DNA from: Sthenelais limicola
Lineage: Eukaryota > Annelida > Polychaeta > Phyllodocida > Sigalionidae
Assembly: GCA_942159475.1 (NCBI GenBank)
Contig: OW804096.1
Coordinates: forward strand, 127,214,941 to 127,278,940
Reading direction: 5' to 3'
Length of the DNA stretch: 64,000 nt
Shown: piece after piece, positions 46,392 through 59,900 of the stretch
How the letters are laid out: each line of letters opens with the position of its first letter
Position numbering within the stretch: the first letter of the stretch is position 1
Program-made: the position numbers and the translations under genes
Notes under the pieces: model-generated
The model's database searches: none
What the model was told of the DNA's origin: nothing
What the model saw: the letters and a program-made list of their open reading frames with translations, nothing else

Positions 46392-49300
46392 TATTGGGGA
46401 CGTCATAAGGATCCTCCTCTTTCAGTTGCGGTCATCTGTCCCTTTCTAAATACAACATAGTTATGCTCACTAAATTCATATACCAACTTTAGCTCTTGAC
46501 AGCAATAACTTGTTTCTGCTATGAAACGCAATAACATCAACAAAAATCCAGTTTAAGTTAGTAGACAGATATTGGCCAAATATGACTGTGTCGTAATGTC
46601 TGCCACTCTTATCGCTATCACCCAATATAGTCTCAAAATTAAGTCTTGGAAAACTTTCTAGGTGGACCACGTGCTTTGCCCCTTTTCCATCCAGAAAGTC
46701 TAAAGGTCCAGCAACCTATACAAGCACCCAAGTGACCAGCTGCCTCCAGTGTCAATACCATCCCATCATTTGTTTCCTCTGGTTTCTCATACTTAATAAC
46801 ATCCAACGTCTTCCACTAGACCATCCAGAGACCCTGCATACAGTATGATAGATGTACAGAGAGAACTGATGCTACCTTCAACGGGTCAAGACAATTGAAG
46901 AAATAAGAACATATTGATCCTCTGACGACCAGTCACACCTCTAGGGATTTGCTAGATTGTGATAGAAAGAGTAATTCCCCTTCACAGGGGACCCAAGTAG
47001 GCTTAGCTCCTCTGAACCAACCCCCCCTCATCACTCCCCGACATCGGATTTTTGATTTCTTTGAAATTGTCTGAGAAAATCTCTGCCGTGCGGAGGTAAA
47101 GCTCAAGGGGGTGTTTGGAGGGCCGCATGAATCTTACATAACGGGAGGGGAGTGGAAGGGATCCCGTCTAGAGCCCGGGGAGGACATTCCGCTTGCTGGA
47201 GGAAGGGGCTATTCTTGCCGGTAGAGGAAAAGGGGATGTGTGGTAGATTGCAATGGCTGTACGCGCAGGGCCATTTTTCTCTTTGGTACTTTCACACATC
47301 TGTATATCAATATCTTGTGTAGTACAAAACAAAGTTTTTGCCAATGCATATATGGTCAGGAGCTCAGCATATATTTTTTCTCTTATCTTTCGAAATATAG
47401 TGCATTGCATTTTGTTTCAAATATCCATCCCATGCATGGAGCCAACCTAATGATGACGCCAAAATACCATACCTTTGCGCTTAGATTTGCCACAAGCTTT
47501 GGTCTTGTTTGGCATACTTGATTAATTTTCAACTGCTCGCATTTTAAGGATGCGCCATAAATTCTTTCTGAGAAATCCTAGCCGCAGATAAGTATCCTTA
47601 TCTGACTAGAACGTCAGGCACATAATACTTAAGTATTTTCCCATTAATTACTGTGAGTGGTGTTGTGTCGATGCCAAATGCGACTTTACCTCTATCTTTC
47701 TTGTAATCAACATTTTCATAGCAATTAGGAAATGAACCTTCGTTTGAGAGCAAGTGTAGTGGAATAGATGAGATCTCACAGGTTCTGGGAATTTTCTGTC
47801 CTAAGTAATACTCCTTTTAGCCGTTTTTCTCTGCAAAAGGCTGTGAGAAGTCATCTTCTTCGCTTACTTTCAAGGAAATCTGCGGCTTTTGAGAAGCAGG
47901 AGTAAGAATTCAGGACTTCAGCTACCCAAGTCATGAATTGAAATAACTCCTGTTTTCCCTCTGGGGACTACCGAGGGATTAGAGTGAGGAGAACCGGGAG
48001 AAAGGCCTGAAAGGTCGGCAGTCAGTGAGGGTCAAATCACCCCGGGCACAAAGACCAAAGCACGCTAATGTCTTCTTACTGCAAATTGGTTGGTGTCTGT
48101 GGAGCAAGAAGGTAGAATACACACGTGACGTGATAGGCAGATTCTTGTGGAAGTAATCATTTACACTTCTTTTGAAGATAACAAATATACCACGTAGATT
48201 TATAGTAAGGAATTTCTACCTGGAATTTTATACCGGCCAACATGATACCGCGACTTGGTTTTTTTCACCGGTAACGCCATTGCACCTTACAAGCTTTTTG
48301 CATAGCTCAGGAGCAGGTAATATTCATATAATAGCTAGACTTAAATCATAAGTTGCCAAATAATTTACTTTTCTTTTGATTTTTCTTTTGAACAGATCTG
48401 ATCAACCCATATATGTGTATCTACATAGTATTAGGGATGTGAGTTCCGCTGAACAGATACCAGGATGACGCTTATTGCTGTGCAGCCAGATCTTGCCCGG
48501 ATGGTGTTCTTCTATCTTCTATCCAGATACAATCTACAATAATTCCTATTCCCTTGTTGTACTATAGTATACATCAGTTTTATGTAATTACTTCCTGGCA
48601 GGTTGATTTAATTGTCATCTTTATTATTTATAAGTATTATCATGACAGTTGTAACCGATAATGTCTTTTTACTGATTTTTTATCTCTCCTTCTACATTCA
48701 TACAATACTGATCTGGGCACACTCTCCAGTCCGTTCCTCCCTCAGCAAACTCTTATGTTCACAAAAGCTGACATCACCTGACATTAGAGAACAGCTTGAG
48801 GTCAAAGTTCCTCCACCTGATCTGCTCAGAGCAAGTCCTGTCTCTAGCACTAAAGGACATATCGAGTCAAGGCCTGGCTCATCTAGACCCTTTTTGATGG
48901 ATTAGTTCGTCCCCAACCCACAACATCCTGGTTCTCCCTCCGTCCGCCTTGAGAGTAAAACCTCAAACCCACTTACTTTACCAAGTACCAAAGATTGATT
49001 GTAGATTAAACTCATGACAAATTGTAGGCAGGCTGAGGTGCAATATCAATATCAATTTTACCACATTCCAATCGCCATTAGAATCTTCAACTATAGATGT
49101 ATCCAGCTCGTATATATTATGTCCTGGTTTCTTTGATTCAAGTTGCCATTAGTAATCCTACAAATTAGGAGGATCAGGAATTAGAGATGCTTGTATAGCA
49201 TTCGTGCCGTTTTGCTATGGAAGTTTTGAATTGCTTCTGATTGACATGATTGGGACCTTTATGAATAACATGTCATGTCAAATGCTTGCATTGTTTTCCC

Positions 49301-51278
49301 TCCTTTCAATTAATCAAGGACCTCATGCCTCTCACTTGACCTTAACAATACCGATCCCCACAGGCTGAGGTCCTGATGGGTTGTCATTAAATATGCCTGT
49401 ATATGCTTCTGGAGATTTTTCCTTCCATGCTCCCAACTTTACACTATCCTTTTGGAGGAATAATTTCCCTCCCTTAGGATTCTACCACTTTTCTCTCGCA
49501 GCCTCTCTTTGATTGGGCAATATTGATTGGTCAGTGCGACCATCTTGCCATGGTCATGAGACTGGGTCAGCGTGCTGTGTTTCCGGTCTTAAAGGACTGG
49601 CTCTTCCTACCCTCGTGGTACCCTTTATATTGGTCGGACGAGGGATAAACAGATTCTTGTCCGGAAACGCGCCTCAGGAATCATTCTTTTCCTGATTTCT
49701 CTCTATTGGAGCAATACCCAGGGGAGTGAGGGAGCTGGAAGGTTGCATTTATTGCACTTATTGAGCGTGTTGGTAACATGTGTATCGACGGCTCCTCTAC
49801 CTAAATCAACTTGTGTTTGGGGAAGCTCTGTGCCTTTAGCTACTGCTAAGATCCTATGCTCTACGAGAAAACAGATGAAATTTGTTGGGACCAAGCAGAA
49901 TGTTTATCACCTACACTTAAATGAGTTCTATGTAATTTGGGCTATAATCAAAATATTTCTATTCAAACAATAATTATTGTGAAGAGTAGATTATAGCATT
50001 TGTGAGAGTATTAAAAAAGGGACTACAGCAAGAATAGAAAATACTAATTATGCAAAGTTGGTACAATTGCGTATCTTCGCCCATATTCAAAAACAATTGC
50101 CTCGAATCATTCCGTTTCAAAGTTTGACCGAAATGCAATTCCTGACTAGGGTTTAAATAAGGAAGAACCTTTGAAAATGCTCTTGATTTAAAGAGTGCAA
50201 TCAAGCAATTGATCAAGAGGCAAGGAAAATTGAACATAAATGCACGAGGAGGTACTGAGGACATGGCTAGCTGTTATTCGAAAGGCTGGGGGAACTAACG
50301 TGGAATACGGTAAATAAGATCAAGGAGGGATCAGTTGCGTAAGATTCGATGCAACTTTAGATCACATAATGAAGTAGTTGGTGGAAGGATTCAATCACTG
50401 AAATCGCTTCCTTTCAATAGGATATTTCCAAAATCATGAAACTGTAGAACGTTGTTTATTTTGGTCGTCTAAAGGGAATTTGTATAGAAGTTGAATGATG
50501 TTTACAACTAGATTCCTCTTGGAGAGGGTTATGCAGTGTGCCTTAGGGACAGCATGGACCTTCTGGGTGGGAGGAGATGAGGGTAAGATTTACTGCACCA
50601 CCCCTGGAGTTATTGGGGTAACATGTAGGTGAATGTGAGGCAATAGTATTCCCTTGCCCCGGGTGGGGTAGAAACACAGGGGTGAATATGTCACAATGCG
50701 CGCGGTCGGAGGGACTGCTTTTATCCATGCATACCCCTTGAGCCATTGGGAAAACCTAATGAAATGCAGCCTACACGGCGTGCAACACGGTGCAAGGCTG
50801 CCATGCCCAGCATGAAATTGTAATGGAGAAGAAGTATGACACCCCTAATATATACAGTTAATATTGTCAGGAGTGAAATCTGATTTTATAAACATACTAT
50901 TACCGTTAGAAATTAAATGAGGCTTTTTGTCACTCACTCACAGACTAATGTTGGTACTTATATTGTAGCCGTCAATCGGTGTCAATAAACCTACTTTTTC
51001 ATTCCTCGAAATCTTTTTTAATGTTTTAAGATATTACATACGAACATATGTGACGCATGTGTTAGCCATATGCGACTTTGCATACATTCTTCCCTTCTTT
51101 GACATAGATATTACTTCAGAAAAACGTATTACAAGGTATAGACGACACAGATAGTTCTCCGCATGCATTGCATACATTGTGTCAACCTTTTATAAAAAGA
51201 GATGTGTTTTATGACGTCAGTTTCTTGTTACCTGCTTTAATACTAGTTTCATATTTCTGAGTTTAATGTACCGGATAC

Positions 51279-51296
51279 ATATATATATATATATAT
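51279..51296. repeat. AT microsatellite
   Basis: Nine AT dinucleotides in a row. Confidence 0.85.
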
Positions 51297-54200
51297 CGAG
51301 AGCAAAACATTCTATTATTCATTGAGATTTGAATACACCCAGTTATCTTTCTAGATTTTAATAAAACATCAATTTTACCACTTTTTCTACCTGAGGTCAG
51401 GAATAAATAGACGCTTAGATTATTAGGCTGTTTATCTATGAAATGTCTAGATATTTCATGGATAATTCTAGAACTAATTAAGCTTTTTTTATTTTTGTTT
51501 AGTTTTAGTTGTATAGCTGTATTTATTTTTTATAGTTCTTATAGGGTCTTTAATTCTATAGTATTGATAACAATTTATGTTGCGCACTGAATAATGCAGC
51601 AATAATACCAGGTTCTGTTTTTATTTCCACAACAAGCACAATTTATTTTCTATTTATCTATTCTATGTTTTACTCCATCATTTCTCCTAGTCGCTTGAGT
51701 CCGCCCTTTTGGTGCTTTATGGGTTTTGATTAACACAGATCTATGCATAATTGTTCATCATGTTACGCCTTCTCATAACTAACATAAATATTAGACAGGG
51801 GAGGAGTGGAATCTAGCCAGAGGAACTAAGTGGATGAAAGAAATAGTGAGAGAAATAGTCATTATAATTTAAGCATGATAGGACGGGGATGGTGGGGAGG
51901 CGATTTCTTTAGGGTAACTGTCATTATTTTCTGAAGTCACTCAGATTAGTAACGAGCGGGAAAGATAATCAGGATGAGGTACTACAAAGGGGGATTTTTC
52001 ATATAGTTTGGTGTCTCGGACTTACCAAATTAAAAACCCTCGATTAATATTCTATGTTGTCAGAAATGTTGCCTGAGAGGTTTAAGATATCGTCATGCCT
52101 ACACCATGGTACATAATCACAGCATGTATTACCACGAGACATCATAAACATTGAGCAAGTGTATACATACACAACGAGACATTATAATAACACCACATAT
52201 CTAAAAATGATTTTTCGTCATAGCGACGATTAGAGGAGAACTTGCTGCGGTAGGTGTGTGATAGAGTCTGGTATAATCGGTCAAACTATGATAATATATA
52301 TTTTTATACCAGATGCCAGTAGGTTATATTGAGAAAAACTACGACCCACCTGTAAAGAGGAGGATGGTATTATCTGTGGTATTTAATGCCTGAAGGACCG
52401 AAACATGGCCAATTTTGATTTTACACACAGTAGCCCGGGTATATGAAGGGTTTCCTTGGCGTCCAATGAACCCTCGTCGTAAAAAACCGAATGGGTGGAC
52501 ATCCATTCTTTTTATCGTACAACAAGCCCATGGTGCTTTGTTCATAATAAAGTACCCCCTGTCCAGTTGCTCAAGAGGAAATAAAGGAACCGAGACTTAA
52601 AGGATGGTCACATATTTATCCTAACCTGCTCAAATAAGTCATAGCCTAAAGACAAGTATGTGTATAATAGAGATAGCTGTGTGTGACAAATGTTTTATTT
52701 AATTAGTTGGCATTTCCTTTGTTTTAAACTTTCTAACATTTTAAACAAGTTTAAGGTAATTGACTAACGTTAGCGCTATTACCCCCTCCCAATGACGTTG
52801 ACAATTGTATTAGTCAGATGGTATAGAAGCACAAAGAGTGAAGTTAATATTCCTGTATGACATAGTGGGTCTTCTATACCGAATGGAAGCACAGAGTAAT
52901 GTGTGATATCAAGATAACTGTCATCAGTGACCTTTTTTCCCCATTCTTATCGCACTCCTGAGGTTTCATATTAATTACAAGAATAGTGATCCATGCTGAG
53001 ATGTCACGACAGTCTTATTCAAGGGTGACACATCTTGATATGATGCCTTTGGATGTTTGGAGTTGGTTTGATAAGAAGTCTTCTTCCTTGGCATGGCTTT
53101 AGATGAACCTCTGACTTTCGGAGGAAATTGAAAAGGAAATTCTAATGAGACCCGGACAATAAAGATTTCTCTGCATGTTTTTTTTTGTTATCAAAATCCG
53201 GCACCTCTCTCTTATATATATCCCATTATCATATTTGAGCCTATTTGAAGTATTAGAAAAATAACCGACCATAACAGATAATAGGTTTACGTACCTAATG
53301 ATCAAATGTTAAAAGGGTAATAACAGTAAATGTATAATTTATGGTTTGGCATTGCGTTATTTTCTATAATGCTAGAATGAATGCTTTACCTGGACGAACA
53401 AAACAATGATACGGTTATAAATACATTTCTGAGTGGCTCCTGTCAGAGTAGGATACAGAAACAACTACGCATATATGAAGGTCTTTGTAATCAACTAGAG
53501 TAGGCCTATTCATGACGCGTTGATTACCTGAACTTAACATAGGAACGTTATGCTCCTACAATTGTAATGAAAAACAGTTCCTCCCAGGGCACCCGACGTA
53601 ATTAATGAATAAAGGTTTAACAGTTCAAGCTAAAACAAATACACTTTTGTCGGAGGAATGTGACTGGAGTACACGACTGAGCATTACCTGCATGGGTAAC
53701 GGATGATGTCATTATTTGGAGTGTTCAAGTAACTTTGCAATTTGAGATTTCATTGGGGATGTTGAACCTTCTGTTGATGGCCACATGGATACATAGATCC
53801 ATGTATTACCAGATTACGATAAGTCTTGATTTACAAAGGTCAGATTTGGGGCAAAAATAATCAATCTTAAAAAGCCTTTCTGAAACCTGATATCTGTATG
53901 ATTCATATCCTTTTATTTTGGCATCAATAGATAGAAAATAGAAATTATTGTAAGGCTCTTTCTGAGGAAGGTATATATATAATTATACGTATTTTTAAAA
54001 AGTGATAAACCTTGTTGAAAGCGGCCTACCTCTCCACAAGGTACCCGTAGGGAGCTGTCAGCCTCTTACTTGACCTGTCAAGAGTCTGGATGTTCTAGCA
54101 AGGCATTGACATGTAGGTGATGTATTAACTTAAACAAAACATGCTTATGAACGTCTAAACCTGGGCCTATGATAATGACTAGAGGCTTCCATCACATAGT

Positions 54201-56738
54201 TGCGGTATCGCGGGGTAGTTTTTCCCGGACATGACGAGAGATAAAAGTACAAAATGGTCTGGTAGGTCTTCGTGTTCCTGAGATCGCAGAATTGAGAAGT
54301 ATTTCATAGTTTGAGTTATATGGCGGGCTACTTAGGATTTCGTGTATCATTAGGGTTGTTCTAATGCTTTGATTAAACAAATCATCATTCATATTTGTGT
54401 GGGGTGATAGAGAAAATATCGGAAGGCCTGAAATAATTAGGGGTTTTATGATACATTTTTTGTTAAAAAGATTCCTTTTAGGTTGTTTTGGTGAGTTGGG
54501 GTTGGTTTTGCGATTCGGTGCATATTCATTAAGCATTTGCATGGAATTTTACTTCTGGCATAATGCCTTAATTCAGTAGTCATCATTTGATCACTTTGAA
54601 CAAGTTTACCAAGATACAGGATATACATGATAGTCATCATCGTTACTTGATTTGCAGTATCTACTTGATTTGCAATATTCACCATGTTAGGCTCAATGTT
54701 TGGCATCACAAGGGGGTAATACTCAGAGGGAAATACTCTATAACCTGCATCAATCCATCCACATGCGCAATTCTTTCCTGAATATATAATAGTGTCAATA
54801 TATATACACATTTGGCAAGTAGCTCGTTCACTGTTCAGAGTTCCACTACTTTTTTTATTTCTCTCCGGTAAGTGTGAGCTTTGGGTTGGAGAGCTTCAGG
54901 GATAAGTCTATCATGGATGAGTTTGGGAAGGTGACCATTGGATCCATATGCCCAGTGCATGTGAGTTAGTGGTCACGTGTGCATGAGCGACTCCTCCAGC
55001 GCCCTCTGGCCCAATGCCGCCTCATTGGAGGAACGAGGGTTTGATTATAATATTATTAACCCAAATCCTAAAATGCATGAGCCTTTACAAGTTTAGTCTA
55101 TCATCAGTTTTAAGTTCCTTTAATTTTCAAATAATCAGACTTTGGCAATAAACAAGTTAAAACAAGGGTTTGATTCACATTATAACCCAGATTCTAGGAG
55201 CTCTTCATCGTATCCAAGGGGAATATCTTTACAATCTTTGGAATATATGCGATATGGGAATGGGAACATTTACCTTACTGTAGTTACATTTAATACTTAA
55301 GGTAAGACCTTGCAGCAGAGAACAAAATTAACCTTAATTCTTCTTACTTCTTGTTTTGTCAATGACCTTGGTAGGTAATTCCCATTGCATGCAGTATATA
55401 TAATACTACGGTAGCTTAATGTGGTTGACTCTGACGCATTCATTAAATCATGTACCAATTAATCTAGAAATATCTTATTGAAGTTAGCTTGTTCTTTCCC
55501 TGGTCTTTTTATCCTATTGGATAACTGAAGAGGTCATCCAAATGAGTCTTCATCTTAACATGAAACACGTCTGAAATGAGAGCTTAGTTTCCCTCCCCTG
55601 AGCAAATAGCCAAGCCCTAACGAAAAGCAAACTGTTTTCATTAATCTCAAATCAAATTAGTCTTTGATCTTCTGCCATGAAGGCTTACATTCCCCCAAGA
55701 GGTTTTATGTAATTTTATGTGAGGATGATTTGAAATGACACCGGGCTAGGTGGCGGTCCTTTCTTGAGACAGGGGTTTCAAATCTGACCCGGATCCTACT
55801 TCCAGTATTGTTCACCCGTCCACCCACATTCGTGAACGGTGGAGATATGGGTCTTTGATTACTTTGTCTACGGTAGAGTGTATGTTTTTTCCTCAAGGAA
55901 TAAGATATGATTTAATATTCAATCTTATTCTAAAAACCCATTGGTATCACGTACATTACTCGGGACATATATTGTTTGAGATTGTCGCAAATACATTGCC
56001 TTTTTTTTTTACAATTTACAATTATCATTCCAACAGCTTATCAGACTCCCAACATTCACCAGATTTATAGATGATGTTGTTCTTTTACATTTTCACTATG
56101 CCTTATATATAGTTGCCTACATACCAAAGAACCGAGAAAATACTAGATAACAATCTGATATAAGACTTCTGACTTGAAGAATGGGGAAAATAAAATAACT
56201 AAACATCTCTACCAAACATTCTTATCCTTCCTATGGAATCTTTCTGTTTGACAAAAGTCCACTCAAAATATCTGCGCTTAAAATGTGGTTAATTGACTGT
56301 AGTGATATTGCTCATTATATTTCGAAAGCCTGGGTTGGGATGATGATCCACTGCCACTTCAGTCATATCTCCATCATTGTCTCCAGTTTGTTTTCCCTGT
56401 TCAACATTTCATAGTCTCACCTCTCCATCCACCCCTTCCCTTCAGGCTCCCATTATCATAATAGTAACGCCTCTATGTGTACCTCACCCGCCCCTCTCCT
56501 CTCTGGCTTGTTTGCTCGTCTAGAATAATAGGATACCGAGCACTGTGTGATCTCATTATTTTTGCCTTGTCTCAATGGCGGATTTATACAATGTCATTGC
56601 GGACCCCCGAGTAAGCATGTTAGGTGATGATACGCCTCCCTTCCCATGTCCTTTTCAGACATAATCTTTGAACAAATATGATTTTTCACTGTGAACCGGT
56701 GTCTGAGCGGGGGATATTTCGGGAAGGACTCTTGTCAG

Positions 56739-56747
56739 TATAAAAGG
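56739..56747 (+). promoter_or_regulatory. TATA-like element upstream of exon 2 (TATAAAAGG)
   Basis: A consensus TATA sequence 155 bp before the splice acceptor. It could mark an internal promoter for a short isoform, but no in-frame start codon joins it to exon 2 without splicing. It may be chance. Confidence 0.25.
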
Positions 56748-56901
56748 ACAAAGATATCGGACAATTCTGAGAAATGTATATAATACATTCATCAGAAATC
56801 TCATCCATTCAATATTACAAAAGTAGTTACAGATATTTTATTGAAAAGAATGAATATTCTATCCATCTGAATTCTCAAACTTTGTGTATTTCTCCTTTCA
56901 G

Positions 56902-56980
56902 TTATTTGCTCTACAAGAGTTCTGCGCAGCAACCAAGGACTACTGTCCACCTGGACTAGAAGGACCTCCCGGACCTCAAG
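56902..56980 (+). CDS. Second recognised exon of the colmedin-like gene: Cys pair and start of collagen helix
   Basis: A 79-bp internal exon between TTTCTCCTTTCAG and CAAG|GTAAGC. Read in phase 0 it encodes LFALQEFCAATKDYC, then PPGLEGPPGPQ, and ends in phase 1 within the next Gly codon. The Cys-x6-Cys pair directly before Gly-X-Y triplets, placed seven residues after the last Pro of exon 1, matches the layout I recall in gliomedin (YSMVP, seven residues, Cys, six residues, Cys, collagen). The collagen part would trimerise the ectodomain and the cysteines could form interchain bonds. The exon is too short for an open-frame scan and was found from its splice sites and triplets. Following exons lie beyond the window. 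Confidence 0.72.
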
Positions 56981-59900
56981 GTAAGCGCATACATATTTAG
57001 CATAAACTATAAGGATGGGGCAACGTTTCAGAACCTATATAATAACGTTGTTTTAGAAGCAGTTACGTTTATATATATGAGACTCTGTGGTGATCTTGAA
57101 GTGACCCTTCCCATTAAATCCAGTACTTCATGAAATCTATCTATATGTGTAGGCTTATACTTATTGCGATTCAATACAAGACATCTGAATCAGGACTTTT
57201 ACCTTTGGTTCTTTTATCGCTTGTCTGCTAAGTTTCCGGTGAGCTCGATTTTGTTGCCTCTACCTCTCTAGTACATGTGTAATCTCCCCAACCACTCTAA
57301 GAAAAAATACGTGCTAAAAGTGATGGAAGATTGAAATTACTTTCAGCTTGATCATATAGGATAGGTATATGGTAATAAGTACAGAATGTCAATGTTGTGC
57401 TTTCATTCAATAATTCTAGAATGAGTGTAATGAATGGGCCAGAAGGCTATACCTCTTTACTACCAATTTCAACTAAAAGAAAAGATTTAAGTGTTGAGCC
57501 ACGCGAGAAGGCGGCCTTTATACCCAAGTAGACAGGAGAGTTCTGATGCTCACCTTGATTGCTCAATCACCACCCGGTATCCTCAAGTGACCTCACTTCA
57601 AAAAGAGACCTGGGATTACATCACTTGAGATGGTTGGTCCCCAACTGTCACTCATGACCATGGATCTTTGCTGGCTCACATTCATTTTTCAGACTACCTT
57701 GCACTCAAATATCTTTAAAAACCACTGATCTAATAGAATTGAACTTTTACTGATATATAATCATGTGGTAGTATGTATGCTATGATCGATGTATGAGAAT
57801 TGGGAAGAGAAATTCCATTAGAGGTGAAAATAGTGAGAAGGGCTACTTTAACCCCGAGATTCCTGAGGACTTGACCTGAGAAAGTATCTTTTTTTATGTA
57901 TACACACCTGTTCATGCATTCTATTGTTTACATTGGTTCATAAAATGTCCACAAATACTAATATTCTCTGATATACCATATCGTAAGCGCGCCTGTGGAA
58001 TCTAGTTCCGGTAGCATTGTGGTTCCCACAATCCTGCGCTTGATCGGTCGGAATCATCAGGCATATTACCACATGGCTCGATCAGTATTGATGAACGCCT
58101 GTTAAAGACACCCTCCAACGAAGAAAGTTTTTGTTTCTTTGAAGATCGTTAAATTCTACAGAGGTTGTCTTCTCGGAATTGTTATGCTCTAAATGGGACG
58201 AGTAGAACAGATTCAGGGCAGTGAACTTGATTGCCAATACAATGCTCTCTTCACATCCAAGAGGCAATTTCCGGATCAAAGTAACTCCTTGTATTGCGCA
58301 TGCGTAAGACGGTGTAAAACTAGTCTGTCTAGTAGTACCATCATTATCCTCGTGGGGGCGCATTTGCAACGAGTGGCTCCGCACATTGGCGTTCTGGGGA
58401 ATCTTGTCGGTGTTGAGAGGGGGCTTGAGGAGGGCCTAACATAGATCCCCTTATCTTAGATATCTATGATATGGACTTAGCATTGGGTTCTGTAGGGGAT
58501 AGGTCGATATTAATGCCTCATCTCATCTTGTCATTTCTGAGCCGACTGTCGCTTGAAGCGCGAACGGCGACATTCAACTCGGTCAGATTTCTCAGCCTTA
58601 TATTTGGATTTCCCCTTCCTATTAGGGCTTCAGATAAATGGAAATGACTGTAGGTCCCTCACCAAAATGTTATAAGAGGCATGCATGTATACGATGTAGT
58701 AACTCTAAAGTAAAGTTCGCGACGATTCATAATTTATCTATATTGATAAACAACAGGTATATAGATTGGTGCAAGTTTATATAATACATTCACTGCAATC
58801 GGTTCAATGCTCATTTTGGATCATTGCCTCTATATTTTAACTAAACATGGACGAATTTAAAAATATTGCAAAAAAGCTTAATAAAAAACCATGCTACTCT
58901 CAGGTTTGATCTCCATACCGACCCCTAGAATTCACAAAAACAGCTGTCCCAAATGAATGTAAAAAAGCAATGATTAATTCATACATGAGGCATGAGGTCA
59001 AACGCTAATGATCTCATCACATAAATCGAACGTTAGGGACCAACACTAGAAACTTTACACCGAGACCTAAATGGGATTCTTGTATTGTTCGAACAACACG
59101 GAATTGCTGTTCACCAGTGTTCAACAGATGACTGAGAACATAAGTGTGGATCCGCTTCAGACAGAATTGGGAATTATCCGGTGAATGAGAAGGCCAGAAA
59201 ACAGGAGCAGAAGATCAAGCAATGTACCCCGGGGAATGGCGCGTTGAATGAATGTTAGATTGGTGCAGGAAGTTGTTTTTCCTTTCTGGGCGAGCGAAGA
59301 TCATTCTCAAAAGTGTTGTATCTTGGCGAAAAAATCTTTTTCATAAGAACGGCGTAAGGAACATGCATGGAACTAAATAAATCCATGATATCTAAAAGGA
59401 ATATTTCCAAGTGTTTAGTGACGTATCTTCCGAATTACATCATTTCAGCGTGTATCAATATGGTTCAGCTCTTTGGCGATAAGAGCATGTTTCCTTGAAA
59501 TACGTTTGAAAAAACACATATACATGTATATGTGCATAGTTGTGGCTCGCAAAAAGATTTAGGAAATGCATTTTAGATTTCCTTTACCGCCTCACCTTCT
59601 CTATAAAAACCAGTCTATTATTTTCGTATTTATGACTGTCGTCAGGCTACACCTTACCCTGATGTTATCCGGTATGCAATTTTAAGTTTAAGTCCCTATG
59701 AAAAGTCTGTCTAATTTAATACAATGTCATTTCAAATTAATAATACAACAAACTTTGAATCATGACCCTTCGAACTTTTAAAAATGACATTGTTCAAGAT
59801 ATTCTAGTCCTACTCCTCTTGTCAACCGTACTTGCGTCTCCCCTCTTTCTATCTTGTTCCTTTTGCTCCACTGACTAGAGAGGGGTTAGTTATGCTAGTT

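Larger units (their letters stand above)
2197..56901 (+). other. Inferred intron 1 (about 54.7 kb) of the colmedin-like gene
   Basis: The inferred donor is GTGAGTAA at 2197. The inferred acceptor is the pyrimidine-rich TTTCTCCTTTCAG ending at 56901. Both borders are phase 0 and the join restores a family-typical motif. All the transposable elements described here lie inside it. A small unrecognised exon somewhere within cannot be excluded. Confidence 0.65.
46394..56901. other. Intron sequence up to the exon 2 acceptor, no gene recognised
   Basis: AT-rich with an AT microsatellite (51279-51296). The block 48700-48960 is less AT-rich and open on the plus strand, but I recognise no domain. A TATAAAAGG at 56739-56747 lies 155 bp upstream of the exon at 56902. 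A degenerate B-box-like sequence near 55768 is too weak to call a SINE. Confidence 0.4.

Noticed and set aside
55735..55800. tRNA-derived SINE candidate with a B-box-like GGTTTCAAATCTG
   Set aside because: The B box carries an insertion relative to consensus, the A box is unconvincing and no flanking duplication or tail is visible.
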